From Marivita sp041725935 (GTDB lineage Bacteria; Pseudomonadota; Alphaproteobacteria; Rhodobacterales; Rhodobacteraceae): DNA of 64,000 nt. Numbering within the stretch: position 1 is the first letter of the stretch; every line of letters starts with the position of its first letter. Positions 1 to 8,158 of the stretch are shown here, piece after piece. The notes under the pieces were generated by a model. That model ran no database searches. It was given only the letters and a program-made list of their open reading frames with translations, and was not told where the DNA came from. Where the stretch lies: NCBI GenBank assembly GCA_041725935.1, contig JBGRQD010000001.1:1-64000 (forward strand), written 5' to 3'. A program made the translations under genes and the position numbers.

Positions 1-1486
1 TGGAAAAGCCCGGTCGCCTTCGAACGGAAAGTGGCCTAAACGAGCACTTGGGGCGGCACAAATACGCGACAGGTCCAACGCGCTGTGCGCGTTCATAATC
101 CCGGACTTGGCTCTCAAGCATCCTGAGAGACGATAGCGCGGTCGCAACTTTTTCTTCCTGCTCGCTAAGTCCGAGTTTGCCCGCCTCTTCTTCAGCCTTG
201 GCCGCACCAGTTTCACAGCAATGTTGGAGACGTGCAATGTCATCTTCGAAGCCATCGGGAGCTTCGTAGACAGAGAGGCCATCGTAGGCAGCCGTGATGC
301 CTTGATGCGCCGCTCGCAAGAGCTTCCGCGCCGTCGTGGTTGCGGCCATCAGATCATCGAAGCCTGTGAGGTCGGTGTATGTCTCACCGATGGCCTTGGC
401 CTGCATTCCAATGGAGAGGATGGCCTGTAGCACTGCGTCCTTCTGGGCCTTGGCGTTTTCGAGGCGCTCCTGAATTTCGCTCATGTCTTCGATGCGTTTG
501 GCAACTTCGCCCTGCAAGAGGCCAAGCTTGTAAGCGCTCAAGCAGAATGGACAGGCATCATCGACATAGTCCTCGGATTCAATGACGGCGTGCCCTTTGT
601 CCAGAAAGTCACTCAGCCGGAGCTGGTTTACGCTCTCGCGCTCCTTGGCGAGTGCATTGTAGCTGGTGACGAAAGCTTCGGCGTCCGGGGCGAAGGTGGT
701 GATCTCGGCGACCAAGGCGTTGCACGCTTTGACGAGTTGGTCCAGGCGCTGCGCTTTCTTGATCTTTTCTTCACTGTTGCCGAGGGCGTTCAACTCTTTC
801 ACGGCTTCTGCGAAGGTGGCCTGATCCGTGATTTCAGTGCCGATTTTGAAAGGCGCGGCAATGTCTTGAGCGATGGTCAGGAATGCTTGCCGATCCGGCA
901 CGATCTGACCGACGTCACGGACCATGTCGCCTTCCAGAGTGACAGAATGTGATTTTGCTCCGGTGTAGGCTGACTCGCGTTTGAGCGCATTGAGCGTGCC
1001 CTGGATAGCATCCCGGAATTTGTTTATCTCTTCATAGCCGATGATATCGGCGATGGCCTTGCGCTTTGCGCCTTTTTGCTGGTCGAGGAAGGCAATAATA
1101 TCGGCGTGGCGCAGAATGATACGGTCGTCCTGAAGCCCTTCGACAACGATACGGGTGTTGTCGTTGGCCAAGTCAGTGCTTGTCTTCAGAGCGGAAGAGA
1201 GGCGCTTTTCGCCTGCGAGGCTATCTCCGCTGAATTCCACCGCAACCGTGCTGTCATCGCCTTCCGCGATCAGGACGTGGCGCAGGGCCTCTTGTTTGCA
1301 GTCTTCACGCCAGAGATGGCCGACACGGTCGGTCAGGAACCACTCCAGCGCGTCGGTGATAGTGCTCTTTCCGGCGGCGTTCTCGCCAAAGATGGCAAGG
1401 CTTCTGCTCTTGTTGGTAAAATCGAGCGGTAGCGCGAAACGCGCGCCGCGAAACCCCGAGACGGAGAGCTTGCGCAGCTTGGTCAT
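1..1486 (-). CDS. Rad50/SbcC-like AAA ATPase with zinc hook (partial, runs off the window)
   Basis: The reverse strand is open from an ATG at 1486 to the window edge, so the C-terminal half is missing. The N-terminus has a Walker A motif GENAAGKST at residues 34-42 just after a typical SMC/RecF-type opening (KLRKLSVSGFRG). Charged, coiled-coil-like sequence follows, and a CPFC motif lies at residues 312-315, the place and form of a Rad50 zinc hook. Such ATPases act on DNA ends or serve as ATPase modules of phage-defence systems (family knowledge). The start codon overlaps the stop of the upstream 72-residue gene by four bases (ATGA), so the two are translationally coupled. Which system it belongs to cannot be told because the partner genes downstream lie outside the window. 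Confidence 0.8.
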   Translation of the reverse strand, partial: MTKLRKLSVSGFRGARFALPLDFTNKSRSLAIFGENAAGKSTITDALEWFLTDRVGHLWREDCKQEALRHVLIAEGDDSTVAVEFSGDSLAGEKRLSSALKTSTDLANDNTRIVVEGLQDDRIILRHADIIAFLDQQKGAKRKAIADIIGYEEINKFRDAIQGTLNALKRESAYTGAKSHSVTLEGDMVRDVGQIVPDRQAFLTIAQDIAAPFKIGTEITDQATFAEAVKELNALGNSEEKIKKAQRLDQLVKACNALVAEITTFAPDAEAFVTSYNALAKERESVNQLRLSDFLDKGHAVIESEDYVDDACPFCLSAYKLGLLQGEVAKRIEDMSEIQERLENAKAQKDAVLQAILSIGMQAKAIGETYTDLTGFDDLMAATTTARKLLRAAHQGITAAYDGLSVYEAPDGFEDDIARLQHCCETGAAKAEEEAGKLGLSEQEEKVATALSSLRMLESQVRDYERAQRVGPVAYLCRPKCSFRPLSVRRRPGFS

Positions 1487-1701
1487 GATCCGCCTTCTCG
1501 TTGCCTGTCACCGTCTTTGAGTGCCGCCTTGCGGGCCTCTTCGAGCTTGCGCAGGAGGTTGGTGCGGGTGAGCTTGTCGTCGCCGCGCAGGCCGGCAATG
1601 ACCGCGATGGTGGCCCGGTCAAGGCTCTCATCTTGCGCTTGTTCGCCCATGAAAGTGTCCAGCACCTCGCTGGCGGACTGGATTTTCTCGATGGCCATCA
1701 A
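1483..1701 (-). CDS. Small unknown protein coupled to the Rad50-like ATPase
   Basis: This 72-residue reading frame overlaps the ATPase start in an ATGA junction, so it is the first gene of that operon as far as visible. It starts with two consecutive Met codons; no good ribosome binding site is seen before them. The protein is charged and helical in appearance (LLRKLEEARKAAL near the C-terminus) and has no signal peptide or membrane segment. I do not recognise the family. Its position before an SMC-like ATPase resembles the small middle components of three-gene defence operons, but that is inference from arrangement only. It is divergent from the GIY-YIG gene with only 26 bases between the start codons. 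Confidence 0.6.
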   Translation of the reverse strand: MMAIEKIQSASEVLDTFMGEQAQDESLDRATIAVIAGLRGDDKLTRTNLLRKLEEARKAALKDGDRQREGGS

Positions 1702-1727
1702 TCAATGGTTCCACTAAAGTGTTGTAT

Positions 1728-2171
1728 ATGAATATAATTTTCACACGAACCTACAATCTTCGCGAGCAAGAGGTCAAGTTCGTTCAGGGCGTGGCGGGCA
1801 TCTACTTCATCTTTCTAACCGAACTGCGCATTGCCTACCCATTTCAACCCTCGGGCTTGATCTATATTGGGATGAGCGAGTCAAAGCAGAACAGTATTGC
1901 GATGCGCCTGCGGGGGCACCTCACAGGACAGTCGGGTAATTTGGGGATTTCGAATTACGCCAATACCTACAAAGTGAAATTCACCACCTACTCATCAGAA
2001 GTTTTACGCAACTACGGCAATGACAACCTATTTGACGTCGAGAGTTTCTTCTTGAGCGATTTCCTAAAAACACATGGCACCTTCCCGATCTGTAACGGCC
2101 AAGCCGGGCACCAGCTGTCAGCGCCCGAAAAAAAGCTTTCAGCTCGTGTTGAATGGAGCTTCTTCTGGTAA
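1728..2171 (+). CDS. GIY-YIG nuclease-like protein
   Basis: A 147-residue protein with the two strands that name the GIY-YIG fold: GIYFI at residues 24-28 and IYIG at 45-48. Arg60/Arg62 follow in the helix (AMRLRGHL), Glu105 sits in the DVESFFLSDFL helix where the metal-binding Glu is expected, and PICN at 120-123 matches the usual closing P-x-x-N. The family comprises DNA endonucleases of homing elements, restriction systems and repair. A GTG nine bases upstream could also start the gene; the ATG at 1728 was chosen. No additional DNA-binding domain is visible. The gene is less GC-rich than the rest of the window and is divergent from the ATPase operon, which fits a horizontally acquired defence or mobile module. 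Confidence 0.65.
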   Translation: MNIIFTRTYNLREQEVKFVQGVAGIYFIFLTELRIAYPFQPSGLIYIGMSESKQNSIAMRLRGHLTGQSGNLGISNYANTYKVKFTTYSSEVLRNYGNDNLFDVESFFLSDFLKTHGTFPICNGQAGHQLSAPEKKLSARVEWSFFW

Positions 2172-2293
2172 CCAACATCGGCCTGTTCAAAGCGCACTAC
2201 AACGGGACGCAAAGAATGAACGTCGTCAAGAGATTGCTTCCACGCAACATGTTGGATGCGGCTGAAGGTCCGGTTAGGGCCGCACAGTTCGAA

Positions 2294-2716
2294 CTACCCG
2301 TGAATTGCCCTGCACGCATCGGCAGCTTTTCGGAAAAACTCTATGACATCAGCATACGCGATCCTCATCTTCCCCTCCCAATCAGATTCAAACTGAAGGC
2401 CTGCTTGCTTACTCTCTTCGCTGGTGTCGATAGTTTTTGAGTGGATGATCCGATGGACGAAGGTTATCCCTGTTTGCTGGTTGCCTGTTGCAATATCGAA
2501 CAGTCCAGGTAGGGGCTGATCCAATTCGAAACCAACTTCTCGGAACAAAGTCGTGTAATGCTCCCATAGCTTGCGAATGATTACTGCGGAGTAGACTACC
2601 GAAATCTCAAGACGAATGGGTGTGCTATCTTCCCAGTCTTGATGAAGCACCCGCCTTTCAATTTCGTCAGCATGGATAAGTAGCTGGTCCGCATAGGGCA
2701 TGGCTTCTAAGTGCAT
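2294..2716 (-). CDS. Hypothetical 140-residue protein
   Basis: An open frame of 140 codons begins with ATG preceded by GGAG at a good distance. The protein is acidic and mostly helical-looking, with no signal peptide, membrane segment or motif I recognise. Amino-acid use is that of a normal soluble protein (charged helices, a central FELDQPLPGLFD stretch), which argues for a real gene rather than a chance frame. It is convergent with the GIY-YIG gene, with about 120 bases between their ends, in the same AT-richer accessory segment. Function unknown; accessory cargo is the only inference supported. Confidence 0.5.
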   Translation of the reverse strand: MHLEAMPYADQLLIHADEIERRVLHQDWEDSTPIRLEISVVYSAVIIRKLWEHYTTLFREVGFELDQPLPGLFDIATGNQQTGITFVHRIIHSKTIDTSEESKQAGLQFESDWEGKMRIAYADVIEFFRKAADACRAIHG

Positions 2717-2950
2717 TTGCTCTCCAGAAAAGCTAATCTTACGCCCACCTTATGGCCCCGATGAGCAAATGTCGCCAAGGTCCGCTTTGCGGGCTGCAAG
2801 TGCAGAAAGCTGGCAATTGACCGAGTGACCGCTCAGGGCCGATCGCGCCATGGTAACGCTGTCCTTGGCTCTTGTGCATTTGCGCACTGCCACCCCCCAA
2901 TAAGCTTGCGCGGGTCTGGACAGCTTAGTGGCAGATTTCGGTGGTGTCAG

Positions 2951-2963
2951 GTCCCCGCAACCA
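2951..2963 (+). other. tRNA-3'-end-like motif at the edge of the accessory segment
   Basis: GTCCCCGCAACCA resembles the acceptor end of an initiator-type tRNA (CCCCGCAACCA), but no tRNA body precedes it. It lies just beyond the recombinase remnant. Short tRNA 3'-end copies are often left at attachment sites of integrated elements. A tentative attachment-site relic only. Confidence 0.25.
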
Positions 2964-2992
2964 ATCTCCCAATTCTGAATCAACGACAAGCC

Positions 2993-3015
2993 AGCGCCCC
3001 ACGGGGCGCTTTTTT
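2993..3015 (+). terminator. Rho-independent terminator
   Basis: AGCGCCCC and GGGGCGCT form a perfect eight-base stem with a two-base spacer, followed by TTTTTT on the plus strand. A run of A on the left side is absent, so it works mainly for plus-strand transcripts. No convincing plus-strand gene ends immediately before it; it may have come with the mobile segment. Confidence 0.6.
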
Positions 3016-3034
3016 GCATGCCCTCAACAGGTTG

Positions 3035-3202
3035 GAAGATCCGGGACGCCTCGCCCCGGATCTCGATTGCAACACCATCACGGGCCTCGGGATCGCCCCA
3101 AACCCGCACTTCGTCCAATAGCTCCCGCAACAGCACGTTTGCCTCGACCATTTAATCAGACCCCGTCAGCAGGGTCTCCAGGCGCTCGACCTGGGCGCGG
3201 TA
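3035..3202 (-). pseudogene. C-terminal remnant of a recombinase-family protein
   Basis: On the reverse strand a stretch reads YRAQVERLETLLTGSD, then a TAA at 3152-3154, then in the same frame MVEANVLLRELL, EVRVWGDPEARDG and AIEIRGEASRIF. From memory this closely resembles the C-terminal end of large serine-recombinase proteins common in Rhodobacterales, where the stop position is normally a sense codon. The homology begins abruptly near 3202 and nothing upstream in frame resembles the rest of such a protein. It therefore looks like the broken tail of an integrase at the border of the accessory segment. No tool was available to confirm the family. Confidence 0.5.
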
Positions 3203-3266
3203 GATAACCTTCAGTGATTTCAGTGAGAAAATGCGAACACAATGACCTGCTGCTTCATAAAATAAA

Positions 3267-3299
3267 AACGGCGCACCAGAAGGCACGCCGTTCTTTTTT
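3267..3299. terminator. Bidirectional rho-independent terminator after the quinoprotein gene
   Basis: AACGGCG (3267-3273) pairs with CGCCGTT (3286-3292) around a 12-base loop. A T-run follows on the plus strand, and the A-rich stretch before the left arm gives a T-rich tail on the minus strand. It lies just past the stop codon of the minus-strand PQQ dehydrogenase gene and would end that transcript. Confidence 0.7.
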
Positions 3300-3312
3300 A
3301 TCTCTCCGGTAA

Positions 3313-5082
3313 TCAGTTGGCGGAAGCCAGTTCCTTGGGCAGGCGGAAAGTCCAAAGCAATCCACCCTGGTTCAGGTAGTTGACCTTCTTTGCCACTTCA
3401 CCTCCCCAGAGTGGCACCGCGCCGCCCCAGCCTGAGATGACCGAAACATATTGCTCGCCGTCCTGATCCCATGTGATCGGCTGGCCGACGATGCCTGATC
3501 CCGTCTGGAACGACCAAAGAACTTCACCGGTCTCGTCATCGAGCGCCAGGAACTTGCCCTCGGGTGTGCCGAAGAACACAAGCCCACCTGCGGTTGTCAT
3601 GACCCCCGACCAGAGTGGGGCTTCGTTCTTGTATTCCCACTTCCATTCGCCGGTGTCAGGATCGATTGCCTTGAGTGATCCGATGTGATCCTCGTAATTC
3701 GGCTTGATGGTAAAGCCGGACCCAAGGTAAGCAGCACCTTTCTTGTAGGTGATCGGCTCATTCCAGATGTCCATGCCCCATTCGTTGGAGGGCACATAGA
3801 AGTTGCCGGTGCGCTGCGAGTATGCCATCGGCATCCAGTTCTTCCCGCCAAGGAAGCCCGGCGACGAGAACACCACATCACCCTTCTTGCCGTCCGTCGA
3901 GGCCGAAGGATCACCGGGGCGGTTTTCCTCGACAAAGACCGGGCGTCCATTGTCATCGATATCTGATGCCCACGAGATGTCCTTGACGAATGGGTATGCA
4001 TCAACGAAGGCACCGTCTTCACGGTTCAAAACATAGAAAAAGCCGTTCCGGTCTGCAGTGGCATAACGCATGTTGCCAGCCCGGTCAGTATACGAGACCA
4101 CTTCGTTCACACCGTCATAGTCCCAGCCTTCGCGCGGCGTGGTCTGGTAGTGCCACTTGATCTCGCCATTGGCAGGATCAATGCCAATACGGCTTGCCGC
4201 GTAGAGGTTGTCGCCGGTATTGCCGTCCGTTGGCGCACCCGCACCGCGCAGATGGCTGTTCCACGGCGCCGGGTTGCCCGTGCCAAAGACCAGCGTATCG
4301 GTGTCCGCATCATAGGACCCGCCCAGCCAGGTGGCACCGCCACCGGTCTTCCACATATCGCCGGGCCATGTCGCGTTGAGCGTGCCGGTCATGGTGCTTT
4401 CTTCGCCATTGAGCATGCCCATATGGCCTTCGATCACCGGACGTTCCCAGACCAGATCACCATTTTCGACATTGCGCGCTTGGACTGTGCCGACGATCCC
4501 GAATTCGCCGCCGGAATTGCCTGTGATGACGAGGTCGCCAACGACCAGCGGGGCCGCCGTGTAAGAATAACCCGCCTTATAGTCGTCAATTTGATCACGC
4601 CAGACCACGTCCCCGGTCTTGGCGTCAAGCGCCACGATTCGCGCGTCCAGCGTTCCAAAGATCACCTTGTCACCCGCCAAGGCCGCGCCACGGTTAATCA
4701 CATCACAGCAGGGCAGGATGCCTTCAGGCAGACGAGCATCGTACTGCCACAGCTCTTGGCCGGTGTTGACATCGATCGCGTAAAGCCGCGAGTACGACCC
4801 GGTGATATACATGATCCCGTCATAAATCAGCGGCTGGGTCTCTTGCCCGCGTTGCTTTTCGCCGCCAAGGCTGAACGCCCAGGCGGGAACAAGGTTCTTG
4901 ACGTTTTCCTTGTTAAGCATGTCCAGCGGCGAATAGCGCTGTAAATGCCGACCCATACCGTTGGTGACGACTTGGTGCGTCATCGTCTGGTCGTTGGCCA
5001 GCATCTCTTCGGTCACACCTTGGGCAAACGCGCCGGTCGCGGCAAGTATGCTGGCTGTAACGGTGGCAACAAATCTGTTCAT
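3313..5082 (-). CDS. exaA: PQQ-dependent alcohol dehydrogenase, lanthanide-type (ExaA/PedH family)
   Basis: Periplasmic quinoprotein of 589 residues that oxidises alcohols and passes electrons to cytochrome c. Start at 5082 was chosen because GGGAGG precedes it and a signal peptide follows (MNRFVATVTASILAATGAFA); the frame is open further upstream without other support. The text GGEKQRGQETQP and GILPCCDVINRG (vicinal Cys125-Cys126) is typical of the ExaA/PedE/PedH branch. Metal ligands are visible as Glu193, Asn270 and catalytic Asp321. Two residues on, Asp323 (motif WDYDG) is the extra acidic ligand found in lanthanide enzymes such as XoxF and PedH, where calcium enzymes have Ala or Ser. It heads a locus of accessory genes; no PQQ biosynthesis genes lie in the window. 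Confidence 0.93.
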   Translation of the reverse strand: MNRFVATVTASILAATGAFAQGVTEEMLANDQTMTHQVVTNGMGRHLQRYSPLDMLNKENVKNLVPAWAFSLGGEKQRGQETQPLIYDGIMYITGSYSRLYAIDVNTGQELWQYDARLPEGILPCCDVINRGAALAGDKVIFGTLDARIVALDAKTGDVVWRDQIDDYKAGYSYTAAPLVVGDLVITGNSGGEFGIVGTVQARNVENGDLVWERPVIEGHMGMLNGEESTMTGTLNATWPGDMWKTGGGATWLGGSYDADTDTLVFGTGNPAPWNSHLRGAGAPTDGNTGDNLYAASRIGIDPANGEIKWHYQTTPREGWDYDGVNEVVSYTDRAGNMRYATADRNGFFYVLNREDGAFVDAYPFVKDISWASDIDDNGRPVFVEENRPGDPSASTDGKKGDVVFSSPGFLGGKNWMPMAYSQRTGNFYVPSNEWGMDIWNEPITYKKGAAYLGSGFTIKPNYEDHIGSLKAIDPDTGEWKWEYKNEAPLWSGVMTTAGGLVFFGTPEGKFLALDDETGEVLWSFQTGSGIVGQPITWDQDGEQYVSVISGWGGAVPLWGGEVAKKVNYLNQGGLLWTFRLPKELASAN

Positions 5083-5273
5083 CCGTGTTCCTCCCATGAA
5101 CTTCAGTTGCAGAAATCCAGATGCACACCGGCGCAAATGGACATTACCGGCTACTATAGGCATGACGAAAATTTGTTGTACGAGACTTCGGTCGTAAGAC
5201 CTTAGGGAGGTTGACAGCGCTTCTATATGTTTGACGTCAGCGATTCGCGAATTGGCGAACCGCAAGGGACGGG

Positions 5274-5321
5274 CGGGAAAAGAAGTCGATTCGGGCCCAA
5301 TTTTCTCAGCTTCTTCTCCCG
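5274..5321. terminator. Hairpin in the leader between the cytochrome and quinoprotein genes
   Basis: CGGGAAAAGAAG (5274-5285) pairs with CTTCTTCTCCCG (5310-5321) over 12 bases with one wobble. It sits directly after the minus-strand cytochrome gene and about 190 bases before the quinoprotein start. It could end or attenuate the cytochrome transcript. There is no clean T-run, so the role is uncertain. Confidence 0.4.
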
Positions 5322-5340
5322 TTCCCCAAGTGTCGGTGGA

Positions 5341-5751
5341 TCACTTCGAGATCGCTGCATTGTCCTGAGTTGTAATTGATATCAGATACGCGAGGATGAA
5401 ATCCTGCACCGTTTGGTCCTCGATGCCGACATGGCGCATCTTGGTGCCGGGCATGAACCCGTCATTGTCTTCCATCCACGCGCGCAGCGCGGCCGGGGTC
5501 CAGACGATGCCGGATGCCTCCAGCGCGATGGAGTAGTCGTAATCCTCGTATGTCCCCGCGCCACGGCCGACGACATTCTCCAGCGGTGGCCCGTAGGAGG
5601 CATCCGTCGGTTCGACGGCATGGCAGCGGCGGCACTCTGCCTCGAACAGGGTCTTGCCTGCATCGATCTTGACCTGCTCGAAGGTCAGGTCGCTGGCAAG
5701 GGCGGGCAGGGCGCAGACGCAGGCGGATGCAATCAGAGCAAAGCGTGTCAT
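5341..5751 (-). CDS. Small class I cytochrome c
   Basis: A 136-residue secreted monohaem cytochrome. A signal peptide covers about residues 1-19 (MTRFALIASACVCALPALA), the haem site is CRRCH at 40-44, and the probable axial Met is Met105 in PGTKM. The start was set by a GAAGGAG ribosome binding site. It lies immediately upstream of the quinoprotein gene on the same strand, so it is the likely direct electron acceptor or part of the same transcript. It differs from the PedF-like cytochrome elsewhere in the locus in both length and surroundings. Its physiological partner is inferred from position. Confidence 0.88.
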   Translation of the reverse strand: MTRFALIASACVCALPALASDLTFEQVKIDAGKTLFEAECRRCHAVEPTDASYGPPLENVVGRGAGTYEDYDYSIALEASGIVWTPAALRAWMEDNDGFMPGTKMRHVGIEDQTVQDFILAYLISITTQDNAAISK

Positions 5752-5906
5752 CGGGTGGTCTCCTTCAATATGATGCCCCAACGTAAGAACGCCCGAAACC
5801 CGCCAATATGATCCAAATCAACAGATGCGACCGTGGCCCACATCCTTTGGTCGTATTTTCGGAAGAAAAGCCGCTGTTACTGTGACGGCAGTCATTCTGG
5901 GAGGGT

Positions 5907-6884
5907 ATGATGAGCTTTATCTCCACAATCCGTGCGGCCTCTGCAGCGGTGCTCCTCTGCACAGGTGCTGCCAGTGCAGAAACCCCTGTGTTGCGGGCTG
6001 CCGTGCTCCAGGCCGGAACCGTGAACTGGGAACTTGACACTCTTAAACACAAGGGATTTGACACAGCCAACGGCTTCGAGCTGGTAGTGCAAGGGGTCGC
6101 CGGAGGCTCGGCTGCGCAAGTCGCGTTCCAGGGTGAAGAGGTCGATGTCATCGTCTCCGACTGGCTCTGGGTGGCGCGTCAGCGGGCCGAGGGCAGAGAT
6201 TATATCTTCATCCCCTATTCCAAGGCCGTGGGCGCTCTTCTGGTCCCAGAGGGGAGCACAGCCACATCGCTGGCAGACCTCAAGGGTGGCAAAATCGGCA
6301 TCGCCGGGGGGCCGCTCGACAAGAGTTGGCTGATCCTGCGCGCTTATGCCGAAAAGATGCACGGCATGGACCTCGTGACAGAGACGGAGCAGGTCTTTGG
6401 CGCGCCGCCTCTGATCTATAAAACCGGGCTTCAGGGCGAACTGGATGGTGCGATCAACTTCTGGCATTTTCTAGCCAAGATGGAAGCTGGCGGCATGAAG
6501 CCCCTCATCACCGTGGATGACGCAGCGCGTGAACTGGGACTCGATCCGGAAACGCCACTTCTTGGTTACGTGCTCCGCGGTGAAATGCTGCGTGACAACC
6601 CCGATCTGGTCGAAGGCCTGGCTGCCGCGAGCCGCGCGACGAAGGATTTGCTGGCAAGCTCGGACACTGAATGGGACCGCTTGCGACCAATGATGAACGC
6701 CAAATCCGATGCCGAATTCGAGGCGCTGAAGGCAGGCTTCATCGAGGGCATTCCGAGAGATCAACCTGTTGATGTCGATGCCGCCGCGCGCATGCTTGCC
6801 CTGATGGCCGATCTTGGAGGCAAAGACCTGATTGGCTCGGCCACGACACTGCCCGATGGCGTGTTTGTCCAACCCGGTAGTTGA
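5907..6884 (+). CDS. ABC transporter substrate-binding protein (SsuA/NitT-TauT type)
   Basis: A 325-residue periplasmic binding protein with signal peptide (about residues 1-24, ending ASA) and the pattern of the NMT1/SsuA-like fold: NWELDTLKHKGF, then VDVIVSDW and SLADLKGGKIGIAGG. A GGGAGG site precedes the start. It is followed at once by its ATPase gene, and the matching permease is probably the gene at 17441, 10 kb away at the other end of the quinoprotein locus. Proteins of this class bind small organic ions such as sulfonates or thiamine precursors; the ligand here is unknown. Because of location it may serve cofactor, metal-chelate or substrate uptake for the quinoprotein system. Confidence 0.85.
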   Translation: MMSFISTIRAASAAVLLCTGAASAETPVLRAAVLQAGTVNWELDTLKHKGFDTANGFELVVQGVAGGSAAQVAFQGEEVDVIVSDWLWVARQRAEGRDYIFIPYSKAVGALLVPEGSTATSLADLKGGKIGIAGGPLDKSWLILRAYAEKMHGMDLVTETEQVFGAPPLIYKTGLQGELDGAINFWHFLAKMEAGGMKPLITVDDAARELGLDPETPLLGYVLRGEMLRDNPDLVEGLAAASRATKDLLASSDTEWDRLRPMMNAKSDAEFEALKAGFIEGIPRDQPVDVDAAARMLALMADLGGKDLIGSATTLPDGVFVQPGS

Positions 6885-6885
6885 T

Positions 6886-7554
6886 GTGACTGCGGCACCT
6901 ACCCTCAAATTGGTGAGAACGGGTATCAAACAGGAACCGGCGGCAACCCCGCCGGTTCTAACTGTTTCCTTGGACTCGATGCGTTTTGGTGACAAGACGG
7001 TGCTCGGAGCGGTTGACCTCAAGCTTGCACAGCGCGAAACCGTGGCGATCACCGGTCCGTCAGGGGTTGGAAAGACCACTCTCATGCGGATCATCGCCGG
7101 TTTGGAGCACCGCTTTCTCGGCCATGTCCGGCGCCCTGAGAGGATGGCAATGGTGTTTCAGGAACCCACGCTTATGCGATGGCGTACCGTCGCCGAGAAT
7201 CTGTCAATCACGCTTGGCCTGACGCATCCCCAGATTGAGATCGCGCTCGAAGAGGTGGGTCTTGCTGGCCGTGGCACTGCCTTCCCCGATCAGCTTTCGC
7301 TTGGACAGCAGCGTCGCCTGTCATTGGCCCGCGCCTTTGCGGGTAAGCCAGATGTACTTCTAATGGACGAACCTTTCGTCAGTCTCGACGCCGAACTCAG
7401 TGACGAAATGATGACCCTGTTCGAGCGCCTCCGCGACAGCCATCCGGTTGCTACTCTCATGGTCACCCACGCCATCCCCGAGGCCGAACGCCTCGCCACG
7501 CGTATTCTTGAATTGTCAGGTCAGCCCGCACGGCTCAGGTCGCGCAAGGTCTAG
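6886..7554 (+). CDS. ABC transporter ATP-binding protein (SsuB-like)
   Basis: The ATPase partner of the preceding binding protein; about 222 residues if translation starts at the GTG one base after the upstream stop (an internal ATG at 6979 is less likely). Walker A is GPSGVGKTT at about residues 57-65, Walker B is VLLMDEPF, and a His switch appears in MVTHAIPEAERLA. The signature is LSLGQ rather than the usual LSGGQ. The Q-loop is MVFQEPTLMRWR, as in nitrate/sulfonate importers. The stop codon overlaps that of the convergent Sel1-type gene in the sequence CTAG. No permease follows, so it must use one encoded elsewhere, most simply that at 17441. Confidence 0.85.
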   Translation: MTAAPTLKLVRTGIKQEPAATPPVLTVSLDSMRFGDKTVLGAVDLKLAQRETVAITGPSGVGKTTLMRIIAGLEHRFLGHVRRPERMAMVFQEPTLMRWRTVAENLSITLGLTHPQIEIALEEVGLAGRGTAFPDQLSLGQQRRLSLARAFAGKPDVLLMDEPFVSLDAELSDEMMTLFERLRDSHPVATLMVTHAIPEAERLATRILELSGQPARLRSRKV

Positions 7555-8105
7555 AAAGCCGGTGCGTATTTCCAATTGTCGGCATCCGGTGTGATCTCGT
7601 CCAGATTATAGCCCGCGCCCTGCAACCGCTTGGCCACCTGCAAGCCTTCGGCGGCTGCCTCATCGACATACCGACGACCCAGAGCCTCGTCCTTGGCAAT
7701 ACCATGCCCGCGCATGAGGTTCAGACCGTGATTGAACTTGCCTACCCGGTCGCCCAATTCTGCCGCCTGTTGATCCCATGCCGCACTGGCATCGGGGTCG
7801 TACTCCCCGCCCAGACCGTTGTTGTCCAGCTGGCTCATCCAGGTCATCGCCCCGGTGTAACCAGCCTCGGCACAGTTCTTGAACAACGCGCGGGCTGTCG
7901 CGTGATCCCCGGATTTGGTCATCATGTAGCCCGTAGAACACAGCACCATCCCGGTCTCGCCGTCTTCGGCGCGGTCCAACATGGATTGCCACGTCATCTC
8001 GTCGGGGTTCAGCACACCACCCGGATCATCGTCCTCGGGTTCGGCCCAAAGGCCAGTGGTTGTCAGCGCCAGTGCGCAGCTCAGCTTGATCAGTACAGGT
8101 CTCAT
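7551..8105 (-). CDS. Secreted Sel1-repeat (SEL1-like TPR) protein
   Basis: A 184-residue protein with a signal peptide (about 1-21, ending LWA) followed by degenerate Sel1-like helical repeats: HATARALFKNCAEAGYTGAM, DASAAWDQQAAELGD and ALGRRYVDEAAAEGL. Such repeats mediate protein contacts in the periplasm. Only a weak AGGG lies before the ATG. It is the last gene of the minus-strand group with the ABC-2 pair and the beta-propeller gene, separated from the permease by about 50 bases, so it may be an accessory factor of that system. The actual role is unknown. Confidence 0.75.
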   Translation of the reverse strand: MRPVLIKLSCALALTTTGLWAEPEDDDPGGVLNPDEMTWQSMLDRAEDGETGMVLCSTGYMMTKSGDHATARALFKNCAEAGYTGAMTWMSQLDNNGLGGEYDPDASAAWDQQAAELGDRVGKFNHGLNLMRGHGIAKDEALGRRYVDEAAAEGLQVAKRLQGAGYNLDEITPDADNWKYAPAF

Positions 8106-8158
8106 GCGCTGACCCTAACGCAAACCGCGCCCCGGATCACCCTTGCTATGGTCGTAGA

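Noticed and set aside
5083..5265. Possible 61-codon N-terminal extension of the quinoprotein
   Set aside because: The internal ATG at 5082 has a strong ribosome binding site and a signal peptide; the extension has neither.
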